Shown here piece by piece: positions 24,701-35,500 of a stretch of 64,000 nt of DNA; the first letter of the stretch is position 1; the number at the start of each line of letters is the position of its first letter. The notes under the pieces are model-generated. The model was given only the letters and a program-made list of their open reading frames with translations. It was not told where the DNA came from and searched no databases. Location of the stretch: assembly GCA_028583405.1 (NCBI GenBank), contig JAPTMU010000050.1:186001-250000 (forward strand). The letters run 5' to 3'. A program made the position numbers and the translations under genes. This DNA comes from Pogonophryne albipinna (lineage: Eukaryota > Chordata > Actinopteri > Perciformes > Artedidraconidae).

Positions 24701-27700
24701 AAAAACATAACTAGCAGAGTTTGAAGGCCAAAAATTAAGCTTATTCAAGCCTATTTAGCTTTTATTACTATATTTTGTAATTCCATTGCATTTTTCTTAC
24801 AGCTCGTTCCAGTAGCTAAATGTAACACCAAAGGCAGAATGCCATGTGTTAACATTGATAGTGTTGATAATGTACAGTACATTGCAAATGTAATTGATAT
24901 TTATCATTTTATTGGGCCAGTCTACTGCAGTCAAAGCAACTTAACTTGATTGACAGGGAGTTCAGTGAACACTTCTGTCAAGTATTTGGGCCCCTTACTT
25001 TTTGGTATATGTCTATGCTTGTATAATAAAAATAATTGGCCAGCACTCTTGGTTAATTGAGCAATATAGACTTTTAAAAGTATTTGCAAACGCTGATTCT
25101 TTAATAGATGTATTGATTGTCCAGTTGGAAAAAAGCAATGCAATGTCTTTGAATAGTCAAAATAAAAAGATATTCAATTGACCATAATATTAGGAAAACA
25201 TTATCCTCACAATTGGCATGCTAGAACCAGAAATGACTGGTCATTCTTTTCTAATAATGTTTTCGTTCTTTTTTTGCGGCTTTAATTAATTAATTAATGA
25301 CCAAAATAGTTTCAGACTAAAATGTTAGTTAATTACGCAACTGACCCAATATGAAATATCAAGAGCCACATTTTTACAGCGCATACCACAAACATACTGT
25401 TACTACTGCCCTGACAAATAACATTGAAATGATGAACTTTTGAATACTACTTTAAACATTTTATATGGGTTATTACCTCTGATTTGGCATTAGATGACAT
25501 TGGCTCTTCATGGGATGCAGGCGATGAACAATCCGTTGATATATGCGGCTGAAACACAAAATAATTAACACTGACATTTAACAGTAATGGGGTTGAGCCT
25601 TTACTATCAATCAAGTTTAGCCTATTGTACAATAAAGGCATCTTTGGTATTGGTTCATATTTAATGTGGGGCTACCTTTGACTGCAGTTGAACCTGCTGT
25701 GCACCGCTGGTCTTAGTTTGTTCAAATTGAGATGATTTTTGCATTGGTGGTGGAGGCTAAAAGTGAAGAAAAATACACAGAATTATACAATTTTGATTGT
25801 ATAAAACAAATAAAACAGCAACATCTAAAAAGACAATCTACCTGAATAGCTGCATGTGGAGACTGCCCACCACTGCCGTCCTCTGGGTTTATGGATTCCA
25901 GCTTCATTAGGGGACAATGCGAAGTCAACAGGAAGTATCTCTTATAAACTATATTTCAGGAATCAAATCCATTCACAATTTAAAGTATTATATCATTTTA
26001 AAGTTGAACAGTGTAGCAACTATCCAAATGTTTATCTATAACACACTTACAAGTTTATCCAACTGTGCCACTTGGTGAAGAAGTTGTGCCCGCTGTTGCA
26101 AAAGCACCGAACGTTGTCTCTCATAGCTGGCCTAAGAGAAGATAAAACATGTTAATTAAAAAATATACAATCTAACGAGTCCTCATAAGAAACCCCACAT
26201 ATCTGTAACCGTAAATATCATGATGGTAGCAAGTTGGGCAACGTTTATTTGGTAGATGCTAGTAACTAACAATGTGTACCATCAACCTTTGTAGAAACAA
26301 ACAGCTAGATATCATGAAGCATGTGAAAACCATCACAACAGTCGAGATGGGTACAAAAAAGACCAACAATCAACAAAACCTTATTTTCAAATACATTTTG
26401 GTGGTGTTAATTTTCTCACCGGTGAGCTCATGTTTCCCTCTTGCGATGGCACGTTGTTAGGAAGAGCAGCGCCAGGGACTGACTCGTGTACAGCTCCTGA
26501 GGAAAGGACACGCAAGTTGTATGATGAACGGTATTACAGCACTGTAGTATGCACTGACATTACAGTGTGGTCACATGTGGTTTTTTTTTGTAAAGTCCTG
26601 TTTAACAAACAGTTGTTCATATTGCCCGATTACTCATAACCACGAACCCTTTGTACATCAGTTCAGTTGCGTTAATAGGGGACCGTTAATATGTAAGAAA
26701 ATAATGAGAATCAATATTTGAACTTTTAAACAAATTATTGCCTAATTGTGAAATTGAATCACTACTTTATTCACACTGATCAAATTTAAAGACGCAAAAT
26801 GTAAATCAATATCCCTCTTTAGACTATTTAAAGTTGTGCATTTTCAAAAACTTTACTTTCAGTATCTTTCTTCGTTTTTTTTTATAGCATTTTCACTTTT
26901 TGATGACGAGGACAGTGTTGAATTGGAGAAGAGATAGAGACGGGTGACACAACATTCGACAGTCCATACTCGGCTAACAAAACACAGCATGTGTTTTGGT
27001 GTTCACAATTCCGTTTCATGAGATATTCCAAAAATGTAGTTAAGGAACGGTATTAAATAAAGAAGAAATCTGGTGGCTCAAATTGGCTATTTAATTAAAA
27101 TGCAGTATACCAAGGATAAGCAACAAACCAGCTAAAGTACCAAACATATATATTTTGACAAATCCAACCCAACATGTTTAACCCTCCTCCAAAACAGGAC
27201 AAATGTACTAGAGGACAACAAAGGCTAATACAAAAAAAGCTTACCCATGCAGTTTGACGAAGGTATCCACTGACGCTGCTCCTGAGACATGGATGAAGCA
27301 TGGCTATGAGTGTATCCAGCAACACCAGCAAACTCCACATGCACTCCTTCAAAAGTAGCTTGAGATGTACTTACATGTTGTCCACATGGTGGCAGTCTAA
27401 TGGGCAAAAGTCCGTCGGGTAAACCCTGATTGGTTAATAGAGGTTGAAATGGTGCTTTGTAAAGATCGTGGGGGGATAGCAGCGGTGGATGTTGGGGCCT
27501 GCAAGGCTGTGGAGATTGGTTTGTTTGGGTAAGAGATGATAGGAGGATGTTTTTTCCTTGGTTTGCACTGAGCAGCATTGGTGAGGTGTGAGGGTTTTGC
27601 TGGGCAAAGGGATTAATGTGAGAGGAACTCGGGGTGGCAGTGTTGGCAAACAGCGTGTTTGATGACGGATTGCTGCTGATGTGAGAGGCTTTGTACAGAG

Positions 27701-27932
27701 CTGAGTGGTGAGTGGTGTTTCCGGATAATATGGTGCTGGGGTCTCTCATACAACTCTGATCTGACTCCTGCTGGTGCTGGTAGAAGGGCCTCTGGTCAGA
27801 CGATGAGCCAAGGTGTTGATGCTGAGAGCTGGGAAGAGTGTTGAGGAGGGGTCCTTGAGTTGAAGTAGAGGACCAGCCATGCTGGCCGGCCCACGACTGA
27901 CAGGGTACGTGACTCTTGTGGTTATCCATCAT
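21061..27932 (-). CDS. Chimeric gene: SEC24-derived N terminus fused to zinc-finger/tyrosine-recombinase-derived protein
   Basis: Nine coding exons with GT-AG borders and matching phases: 27932-27245, 26496-26420, 26131-26051, 25901-25842, 25756-25676, 25548-25477, 24366-22503, 21750-21637, 21278-21061, giving 3255 nt (1084 residues plus stop). Residues 1-229 are homologous to the SEC24 N-terminal exon of the neighbour (shared MMD start, PCQ-WAGQ-GWS, QRP-Y, YTH-H). Residues about 230-353 are small linker exons, one with a coiled-coil-like run (ERQRSVLLQQRAQLLHQV). Residues about 354-974 hold an acidic stretch, two zinc fingers and a tyrosine-recombinase-like region. Residues 975-1084 form a C-terminal module remembered from fish recombinase-derived proteins. 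It lacks the SEC24 core, so a COPII role is unlikely; nucleic-acid binding is an inference. The gene lies head-to-tail upstream of SEC24. Alternative: the recombinase part starts at its own ATG (the MSSP codons ending the second exon) and exon 1 serves SEC24. Confidence 0.72.
22503..24366 (-). CDS. Chimeric gene: two zinc fingers and tyrosine-recombinase-like domain
   Basis: A single 1864-nt exon. It opens with an acidic Ser/Asp/Glu stretch (ENESAESEVDSDSDY), then a C2H2 finger CLYCAKPVFKLSRHLERNH (about residues 462-480) and a C2HC finger beginning CLHC and ending HMKVC (about 544-563). The next 400 residues follow the layout of fish tyrosine-recombinase-derived proteins: NRRSVLEVSSVEL aligns with the region holding the first catalytic arginine, and GKCGRTVPVLL with the lysine hairpin. 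The C-terminal HxxR...Y block is absent; TSTKIRKHYGKMLQLMNL runs into QILGPNNQVRSL instead. Recombinase activity is therefore unlikely, although DNA binding may remain. The reading frame is intact. Confidence 0.75.
25477..26496 (-). CDS. Chimeric gene: linker exons
   Basis: Five short exons (26496-26420, 26131-26051, 25901-25842, 25756-25676, 25548-25477). The last four are all multiples of three bases and phase 0, so any could be skipped without breaking the frame. The second has a Gln/Leu-rich run (VLLQQRAQLLHQVAQLDKL) compatible with a short coiled coil. The rest is Ser/Pro/Gln-rich. The ATG near the end of the first exon (MSSP) is a candidate ancestral start of the recombinase-derived gene. 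Confidence 0.65.
27245..27932 (-). CDS. Chimeric gene: duplicated SEC24 N-terminal exon
   Basis: This exon encodes about 229 residues beginning MMDNHKSHVPCQSWAGQ, parallel to MMDVPTANQSDTPCQPWAGQ of the downstream SEC24 gene. Similarity continues through the Pro/Gln-rich body to the YTH-H-S motif near the end, and both exons stop in phase 1. The 5' UTR is also related: both acceptors end GCTAG and both leaders share a TCCAAGGA-like block (exon start here 27989). So genomic DNA was duplicated, not just a coding fragment. The exon is intact, with no stops or frameshifts. Confidence 0.8.
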
Positions 27933-28671
27933 CCCCCGTAAACATCCAAATGTGTTGCCTGGTGTCTTATATTTCCTTGGAAACAGGTCCTAGCAGAGTG
28001 AAACAACATACAAAAGAAAAAGATTCAATCGGCTACAAATCACACATTAATAGCAGAACTTTAACAAGGGCTTCTAATGATTAACTGCTGTGACAATATA
28101 TTTTCTCACAGATTAATACGATCAGTTAAACAGAGGAGCGGCTTCTTTCTAAAAAGTGAAATAGCTGTTCCACCTTTAAAGATGGAGTCTTTGATGCTAA
28201 TGTGATCAGGAAAAAAATGATACATTAGCTCACCTAACTTCCATAACACTGCAACAAAACTATGCAAAAGTTCCATTTTATTCGGCATCCACTTTATTCT
28301 TTCGGGCTGCAATTCGTTTTGTGATTATTTCATTGATGGTTTGTTCTAGTAAATGCATGTTGCAATTTTCTAGGGCCAAAGAGGGAGCTTTCAAATGACT
28401 TATTTATACAGAAAGATACTATATTATCAGAATAGGAAATATAACAACAAAACAATCCTCATATTTCACAAGATAAAACACAAAATGATTAATTCAGTAA
28501 CTATCTTGTCAAAATAACTTCAGTTTAACTACTTAAGATGTCTCTACCTACTAAAAAGTACTTTCTTGGTGTATGCGGCTGTATATTTTAGGTGAGCACT
28601 GAGAAACTCTAAGGATAGAGGGTGTCGTTTTTCTCATACTGATATTCTGAACAATCTGTGCTATTGTATTA

Positions 28672-28762
28672 GCTGTAAAGTGTAGGCTATTTTTATTATA
28701 TGTACAGCACTTTGGCTCGACCAAAAATCGTTTATAAATGTGCTATATAAATAAAACTTGAT
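28672..28762 (+). repeat. LINE 3'-tail fragment
   Basis: CAGCACTTTGGCTCGACC followed by TATAAATGTGCTATATAAAT and a TTGATTTGA end, a typical fish LINE 3' terminus. Only the tail remains, within the first intron of the chimeric gene. Confidence 0.5.
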
Positions 28763-29099
28763 TTGATAAATGTCAAAGTCTGGGTATACATCATTCTGCT
28801 GAAGCAAAGTAACAAAAACAACTCCCTCACGGGACATATAATGCAACAAAAAAATGGGGCATTGAGAAATGTACCCTAGTGTGTTCATATTTTTGGATCC
28901 ATACTGTTACCTGATCCATACTTGATTAAGCAGTGTATGTATTTTTGTTATCTCAGAGATGGGCACTTTTTATTGTTCACACGTTGTATTGCCACGGCTA
29001 CACAGCAATTTCCATTACATCAATTAGAGGTGAAGAGGGGCTTTAACAAACTTTGAGTTTTTTTTAACAATGTTTGTGTCACTTACCTCTTGTGGTGCC

Positions 29100-29556
29100 T
29101 AGATAGGCAAATAGGAAGTTTTTCACAAGTTTTACAGTGTACAAATTATTTGTTACAAGTAAAGGTCTTGCATTTAAAATGTAGTATTGGCATCAAAAAA
29201 ACATAATATCCCATTTAAGAATCATATATATATATATATTAAATGACTTTCTTTTATGCTTAATGTGTTTATCACAGCTGGTAAAGGTAGAGCTACTTTT
29301 AATTACTTGATATACTGCTTCTTCACATCTTATCGTATACTTATATAGCATAGTTTATCCATTAGTTATCTGTAAAGTAATTAGAAACGTATTTTGTCAA
29401 ATAAATGTAGTAGAGTAAAGAGTACAATATTGGCTGCCAAATTGTAGTGGAGTAGCATTAAATAAAAAATACTTAAGTGAAGTAAAAGTACCCCAAAAAA
29501 CCTACTTAAGTGCAATACTTGAGTAAATGTACTTCACTACATTACACCACTGGAAA
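29100..29556. repeat. CAGTGGTGGAA-type element remnant (inverse end at right)
   Basis: Ends ACTTGAGTAAATGTACTTCAC followed by ACACCACTGG, the mirror of the start at 6216. It is truncated on the left and lies near the candidate promoter side of the chimeric gene. Confidence 0.5.
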
Positions 29557-29856
29557 ACATTAACACAAAAGCAAAATAAATAGGAAAGTAGCTCACTAGT
29601 ATGCACAAAATAACCTAACATGTATAGTCATAGTAGGGGTTGTCCACCTATAACTAAATGATTGTAGTCATGTTCATGTCGACGAAGTGTAGCTTAGCGT
29701 GGTTTCCGATGTCTTCCTTTCTTTAGCTACATAGATTAGCTAGCTGTTAGCTAAACTGGTGTTAGCTCGATAAAACTGTGAAAATCTCGAATAATTCATA
29801 TAACTGAAAACGACACAAAAATTAACACGCTGAAAAATACTAACTGCTTAACATAC

Positions 29857-29970
29857 CTGTCATTTTGAGTAAAAATGCTTGAAAACAAGTGCCATGTCTG
29901 GGCTAACAACGAATGGCTTCCGGTGGTTTGTTTACCTTATAGCCCTGCAAGCACTTCCGCTTGGTTTTTC
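29857..29970 (-). other. Candidate 5' UTR exon of the chimeric gene, with short upstream ORF
   Basis: A donor ATGACAG|GTATGT at 29857 precedes the coding exon's acceptor at 27989. The candidate exon contains an 11-codon upstream ORF (29895-29860, MALVFKHFYSK then stop) that ends two bases before the donor. The upstream limit is not visible. The intron (27990-29856) contains an inverted-repeat element remnant and LINE-tail sequence. Confidence 0.4.
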
Positions 29971-30082
29971 AGAGTAAGAGCGTCATCTCCACAATATTAA
30001 GTGACATTTTATTTTTTAAATTAATCAATAAAGATAGTTTGAGAATAAAATCACATCCTATACCAACAACGGAAGCAATACC

Positions 30083-30560
30083 CAGTGGTGGAAATGATTT
30101 AAATAGTTTTACTCAAGTACTATACTCAAATATTATATAGAGATAATTGTACTTGAGTTTAATGCTACTTTAGACATTTACTCCTCTACATTTTTTAAAG
30201 AAATATTGGACTTTTTACCTGCTACATTTATTTCACACTAATAGTTAAATATAAAAACATGTGACATACTTGACTGATATTATAGGGTAGGCCTACTGTT
30301 CTACTAATATATAAATACTACCTAGTATACAAATACAAGTAAATAAACATTGGCTCAACACTGATAGCAACATGCTGCTCCAGGTTCTTTTAGTGATAAA
30401 AACAGTTTAATACAATATTCTATGATAATTGAAAACTGTGAAAAGAGCCATGCCACATACTGTGTACTTTTGATATTTTGAGTACATTAAGCTAACAATA
30501 CTTATGTACTCCTTAAGTAACATTTAGAATTCAGGATACTTGTGATAAGTATTTACAGAC
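30083..30560. repeat. CAGTGGTGGAA-type element copy
   Basis: Starts CAGTGGTGGAAATGATTT with ACTCAAGTACT and ATTTACTCCTCTACATTTT blocks typical of this fish family. The right boundary is unclear. Confidence 0.5.
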
Positions 30561-30588
30561 CATAGTATTTCTGTGTACAGACAGTGAT

Positions 30589-30812
30589 GGGCCCTTTCTC
30601 ATTTCAAAGATTTCCCCTCCTCGACTCCTCGAATCCTCGGTAGTGACCCGGAAATGAATTTCAGCACGCCATGTTGAAGGACATCTAATTTCTCTAAATG
30701 CATATCGAGGACCAAGGATCGAGCGTCGAGGAGGCTCTCTGGAGGAGCTATAATCGAGGATACACTGATGAGTCCTCCACGGTTCCTCCGTGGATGCATT
30801 TCCGGCAACAAT
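30589..30812. repeat. Truncated arm of the CCTTTCTCATTTC inverted-repeat family
   Basis: Starts GGGCCCTTTCTCATTTCA and continues with CCCCTCCTCGACTCCTCG; it is close to the reverse complement of the right arm of the element at 14035-15135, up to TTGCCGGAAATGC. No opposite arm is present directly downstream. Confidence 0.6.
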
Positions 30813-30904
30813 TTAGATTTGTCTAATGTGAAACTTTCCAAAGCTGTCATAAAGACTAAGAACCTGGATACTAACCATGACAATAAATAATGCTTTTATA
30901 TGCA

Positions 30905-31033
30905 GGAATGTTTTTGATGGACCCCACTGCCCTACTGGAGGAAGACAATGAAGGAGAGGAGGAAGTGTGGGATGGGGAGATCTGTCTCACCCTTGATGAC
31001 ACTGACTCCTCTGATGATGAGAAGCAAGATTAG
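30905..31033 (+). CDS. Possible orphan terminal exon with acidic C terminus
   Basis: An acceptor-like TTTTATATGCAG precedes an open stretch ending TAG at 31033. It encodes MDPTALLEEDNEGEEEVWDG and ends DDTDSSDDEKQD. An AATAAA lies at 31186-31191, about 150 nt downstream, so it could be a true last exon. No upstream exon is recognisable; the preceding 300 bases are transposon arm. It may be the 3' end of a transposon-encoded gene. Product unknown. Confidence 0.25.
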   Translation, partial: GMFLMDPTALLEEDNEGEEEVWDGEICLTLDDTDSSDDEKQD

Positions 31034-31995
31034 CCTCTTCCACTACACTAGGATGCTGCGTCCTCGGCCGACTTTCCTATCTTGACAGGTTCAAAGGTTA
31101 AAGGTTGATGTTCCAGGCAAAAATGTGCATTGTAAAGTGTAATGGTTTGTTTGTTTGTTTGTTGTTGATGTAAACATTATGACTGAATAAAAGCACACTG
31201 TTTAATTATGTATTTGTTTTATCTTCTGTCAGAACAAGTATTGCTGTTGTTTTACATAGTATATCCTTTAACAGCCAGAATTATTTCTAGGAAATGGTGA
31301 AGGTTTGTTTAAGAGAAGGCTGTTCCTGTAATGAGAGTTCACATTTATGCTACATTGAAGGGTGTAATCGACTACACATCTTCAGAAACATAATTTACTT
31401 CAGATATAACTCATAGCAATATAATAAAGCCAACTGCATTAAAAACCCAGTTAACAAACACTTGAGAGGTTTCTCAATACTCAAATGTCCCCTCCTCGAC
31501 TCCCCTCCTCGACTACTATCCTCGATACTTAGCGAGCGGAGGACTGAGGAGGGGAACCGAGGAGAGAGCAGCAGGCGGTTAGAGAAATGAGAACTCCTCT
31601 CTGAGCGGTCATTTTAAAGAGACGTCCATTAATGATGACAGGAGGCACAGCAGCCCTCTGTCTGATGGACAGATGTGTTCATGACGACTTATATATAGGC
31701 TATATTTACTTTGATTCATTCACAGTGCAGTATAATGAGACAATAACAGGCTAAAGATGCGGACACACACACATATATTTATATAAATATATACAATTTC
31801 AGAATCAAACAAGTATGAGAGCACTCTCATAATAACGTAACACAATCAGAGACTGGATATATTCCCCCCCCCCCCCCCCCCCCCCTCTCTCTGGTCGCTG
31901 AAATGGGGAATTGAAATTACGGGCCAAAAGTTGTATTTACAAGTATTAAAAGTAAGCAGAGGACACCAAACCAACTGAGACCCGTCTGTCCGCCG

Positions 31996-32220
31996 TACGC
32001 ACTGTACAACACACACACCTACACACTGTACAACACGCACCTACACACTGTACCACACACACACACCTACACACTGTACCACACACACACCTACACACTG
32101 TACCACACACACACCTACACACTGTACAACACGCACCTACACACTGTACCACACACACACACCTACACACTGTACCACACACACACCTACACACTGTACA
32201 ACACGCACCTACACATTGTA

Positions 32221-32272
<52 letters not shown>

Positions 32273-32345
32273 CTACACACTGTACAACACGCACCTACAC
32301 ACTGTACCACGCACACACCTACACACTGTACCACACACACCTACA
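31996..32345. repeat. Minisatellite of CACCTACACACTGTACCA-type units with (CA)n
   Basis: At least ten imperfect units built from ACACACCTACACACTGTACC or its variant with ACACGCACC, surrounding a pure CA run at about 32223-32268. The matching position in the related element at 14,550 has only a simple CA run, so the array expanded locally. Confidence 0.85.
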
Positions 32346-32502
32346 GCTCGTAAAGCATAATCAGGCTACAGCCGTTGTGTATTTTATTATGAGAAGCACT
32401 AAATGGTCTTAGAAAAATATCGACTCTTTGTTTGTAGATATCTACTAAACTAAAGCAAATAAAAAGAGTAGGCCTGTTATACTGAGTGATATTATACACA
32501 CT

Positions 32503-35500
32503 CAGAACCGGCCCGACCCATTAAGCGACATAAGCGGCCGCTTAGGGCCCCGCAGCCACTAAGGGCCCCCTAGCAAAAAAAAAATGTGATTAAATAATCT
32601 CAGTAAGTATGTTTAATTAATTGTGTTAATATGCGATGCCTACTCTCAAAGTCATATATTATATGATTGAGTCAATAATATAATACATTAACCGTGCTTT
32701 ACCTGAACCTCATCATGACACTAGAGAGGACGGCAGGAATGTAATTTCCTGTGTTCGGTGAATGCAACAGAGGCAAGACACCAGACCAACCAGAGAGTTG
32801 AATGGAAATAAACATCTGTCTTATTGGCTGACAGGTACCTATCCTGTGAGCTGTGACAATGTTTAAACTGTCAGTCAGACTCAGAGTTTTTGAAGATGGA
32901 CATAAGAAAAACATTTCTTAAAAAAGACAACAATTCTCAAGTGGTGGCTCACACAACAACCCCAGAGTCACCACTTGAGCCAGGTAAACAAGGTATGTAA
33001 ATGTCAGTAAACGTCCAAGTTATGCGAACATGTAAGCAAAGCATAAATTACAGCTACGTTGACGTTACTTTGAATCGCGGGGGTAAGCTAAACCGTTAGC
33101 AAGTAGCTATAGCTAGCAAGATATATTCAATGAACACTTTGTCATACAATCTAAATGTAATGTTTTTTAGCGTTACCTGGTGATTTCAAAGAAAGCTCTC
33201 TGGAAAATGTTGACTTACGCCGGCGGGGACCCTGTTTTCTTTTTCACGACACTGTGTCTCAGGGGATCTTAATATTTAAGAACCTATTAATGTGTTATAC
33301 CAGATTAACGGGAATAATCTCAGCTAACTGACGATACAAACCATTTTTACAAAAACAAAACACAAGTCTCATAAGAAGCATCTAAATGACCCCTTAGCGA
33401 AAAATGCTAACGGACATTGGCACAGAACTCAAGATAAAAGTACCGTTATTACTTATCGTAGCTGCACATACAAGATATCCGATTAAAGCTGAGGTTCCAC
33501 AGATTATTTAGGTATATAGTATCATCACTGAGTGATCCGAACTCGCGTCGGGAAGCAAACACAGACATCACAACACGTACCTTTACGGAGCTTCTAGGGA
33601 GATCGTCTCACCGTAGCTGTCAATCTGATCAAAAGACGTGTTCAATGGCATTAAAACGAGAAAAAACGCGGCTGAATCGGTTAATCCATACATTTTTAAC
33701 GTCTCTGTATAAAAAAATTATTTCATTTATAATCCATAATTACATTTTTATGTAAAAATCGCAGAGCAAAAGTTAGCTGCTAATGGTAGCCACCAGAGTG
33801 GCTGCTGCTTCCGGTCTTGGCTATGCGGCAGTCTAGCACACACACATTACCAAATAAGGACTATGTGTCAGTTCCCCTCAATTCCATTGGCTCTGACGGT
33901 TAGAAAGATATGTCACATGTCAAAATCCAGCAAGGGTGGCCAGAGATATGGAAAATCCACCCAAATGACCCCAGAAGAGGGTTTTATTTGCTAAATCTGT
34001 CTAAAAAGGTCAAATATCACTTGTTTTGCATCAATCTTGATACAGGGTACTTATTATATGTTCTACTTTGGATTCCTAAAGCTTTTAGTCTACTAACTTT
34101 AGAATCATGCAGTTACACTGATCACATGCCGGCATTCATTCACACTCACACCGTCTGTCAGATTGTAAAGTCTTGGTCTGGTCAGAGTCACCCCAGAGTC
34201 AGTCATTGACAGTGCCTTCTCAAGTTACACTGTCGGTCAGGGTCAAAGGTCAGTTGGTCTCAGTCTTTTTGGCCATGTGTGTGCTCTGCAGAGACTTTGA
34301 TATTTCAGCATAGGCCAGTATCCTTTGTCTACAAAAATCTGTCATATATGGAGCGCCATCATTTATTAATTCACGATTACAACTATAATTTTCCAGACAT
34401 CTCTAACTTTTCATCGGAACAGCTGTTCCCCACATTCCCTGAAAAGTGTTAGCCAAAAAATGTCACTTCCTTATAGTACTACTACTGCAATTCATTTACA
34501 CCTAATTAGTATTAAAATGTCTAATAGATCTATTTCAGAAACTTGTGCACTTAACTATTATCTTGTGTCAAAACATTACTTGGATCTGTGTAGCTCTGCA
34601 TTTCATAGCTCATTATACCCATTTATCTTCAATTCTGGTCTACTTAAAAACAATGTTAAATTCTTTAGCAGTGTGTGGAACCTTGGGTGTCCGAACATGC
34701 AACAATTACTCCCTCCTTTATCAAGAATTTAAAAACAGAAGTCATTTCGTATGTCCATCCGAAAGCCCTCCTATGGTAATCACTATGGCACAATGGTGAA
34801 ATCAATAATTTATAGATTGGAATACTATATTTGGCTTGGCACTAGCTCTCCCTTTAACCTTATCCATTCAAATAAAGGTTGGTCTTATAGAGCGGTTCCT
34901 AAAACTGTTCAACATTGTAACAACTAAGATCACTACTTTATTCACAAGTGAATAAAAATCTCTTTTAGAATGATTTGTTAACATGATGAAAAGATTGAAG
35001 AATATGGTTATATAATGTCATGTCTCCCCCTTTATCCCTCAGTGTGTTTTAGGATGATTCTCATTTTACTTTAATAGTTTCCTCTTTACTGCTATTTTTA
35101 ATTTACCAATTGATTAATTCATGGTTAATACAACTTTTTATCTTCACTTATTCATCAAGTCAATTCAAGTTCTTTAAATGTGCGCTTCTAAGTGTGTTTA
35201 TGTGTAAACTCACTCATTCCCGTTGATTCCCTTCTCCTCTCCTCTGGTTTATCTCAAGCCGTGATCCCTGGCCACCTCACATTCTCGACCAACTCCTCTG
35301 ATTCTGACTCCTCCCCCTTTGTCCATCAGCTCGCTGTAACTCTTTGAGGCAGCCATCTGCCCAGCTACATCTGCAGCCCCCATCATGCCACGGTTCTTGC
35401 ACTGCTTTGCACTTCATCTCCTCCTTCACAGTCTCTCTGCTGCTTTATGGAGGGCGGATTCTGCTCTCATGTCCCACACTTTGCTCTTGTTTGAGGGACT

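Noticed and set aside
31996..32345. Regularly spaced repeats resembling a CRISPR array
   Set aside because: The spacers are themselves CA-rich and similar, units vary in length, and the setting is a vertebrate transposon; this is a minisatellite.
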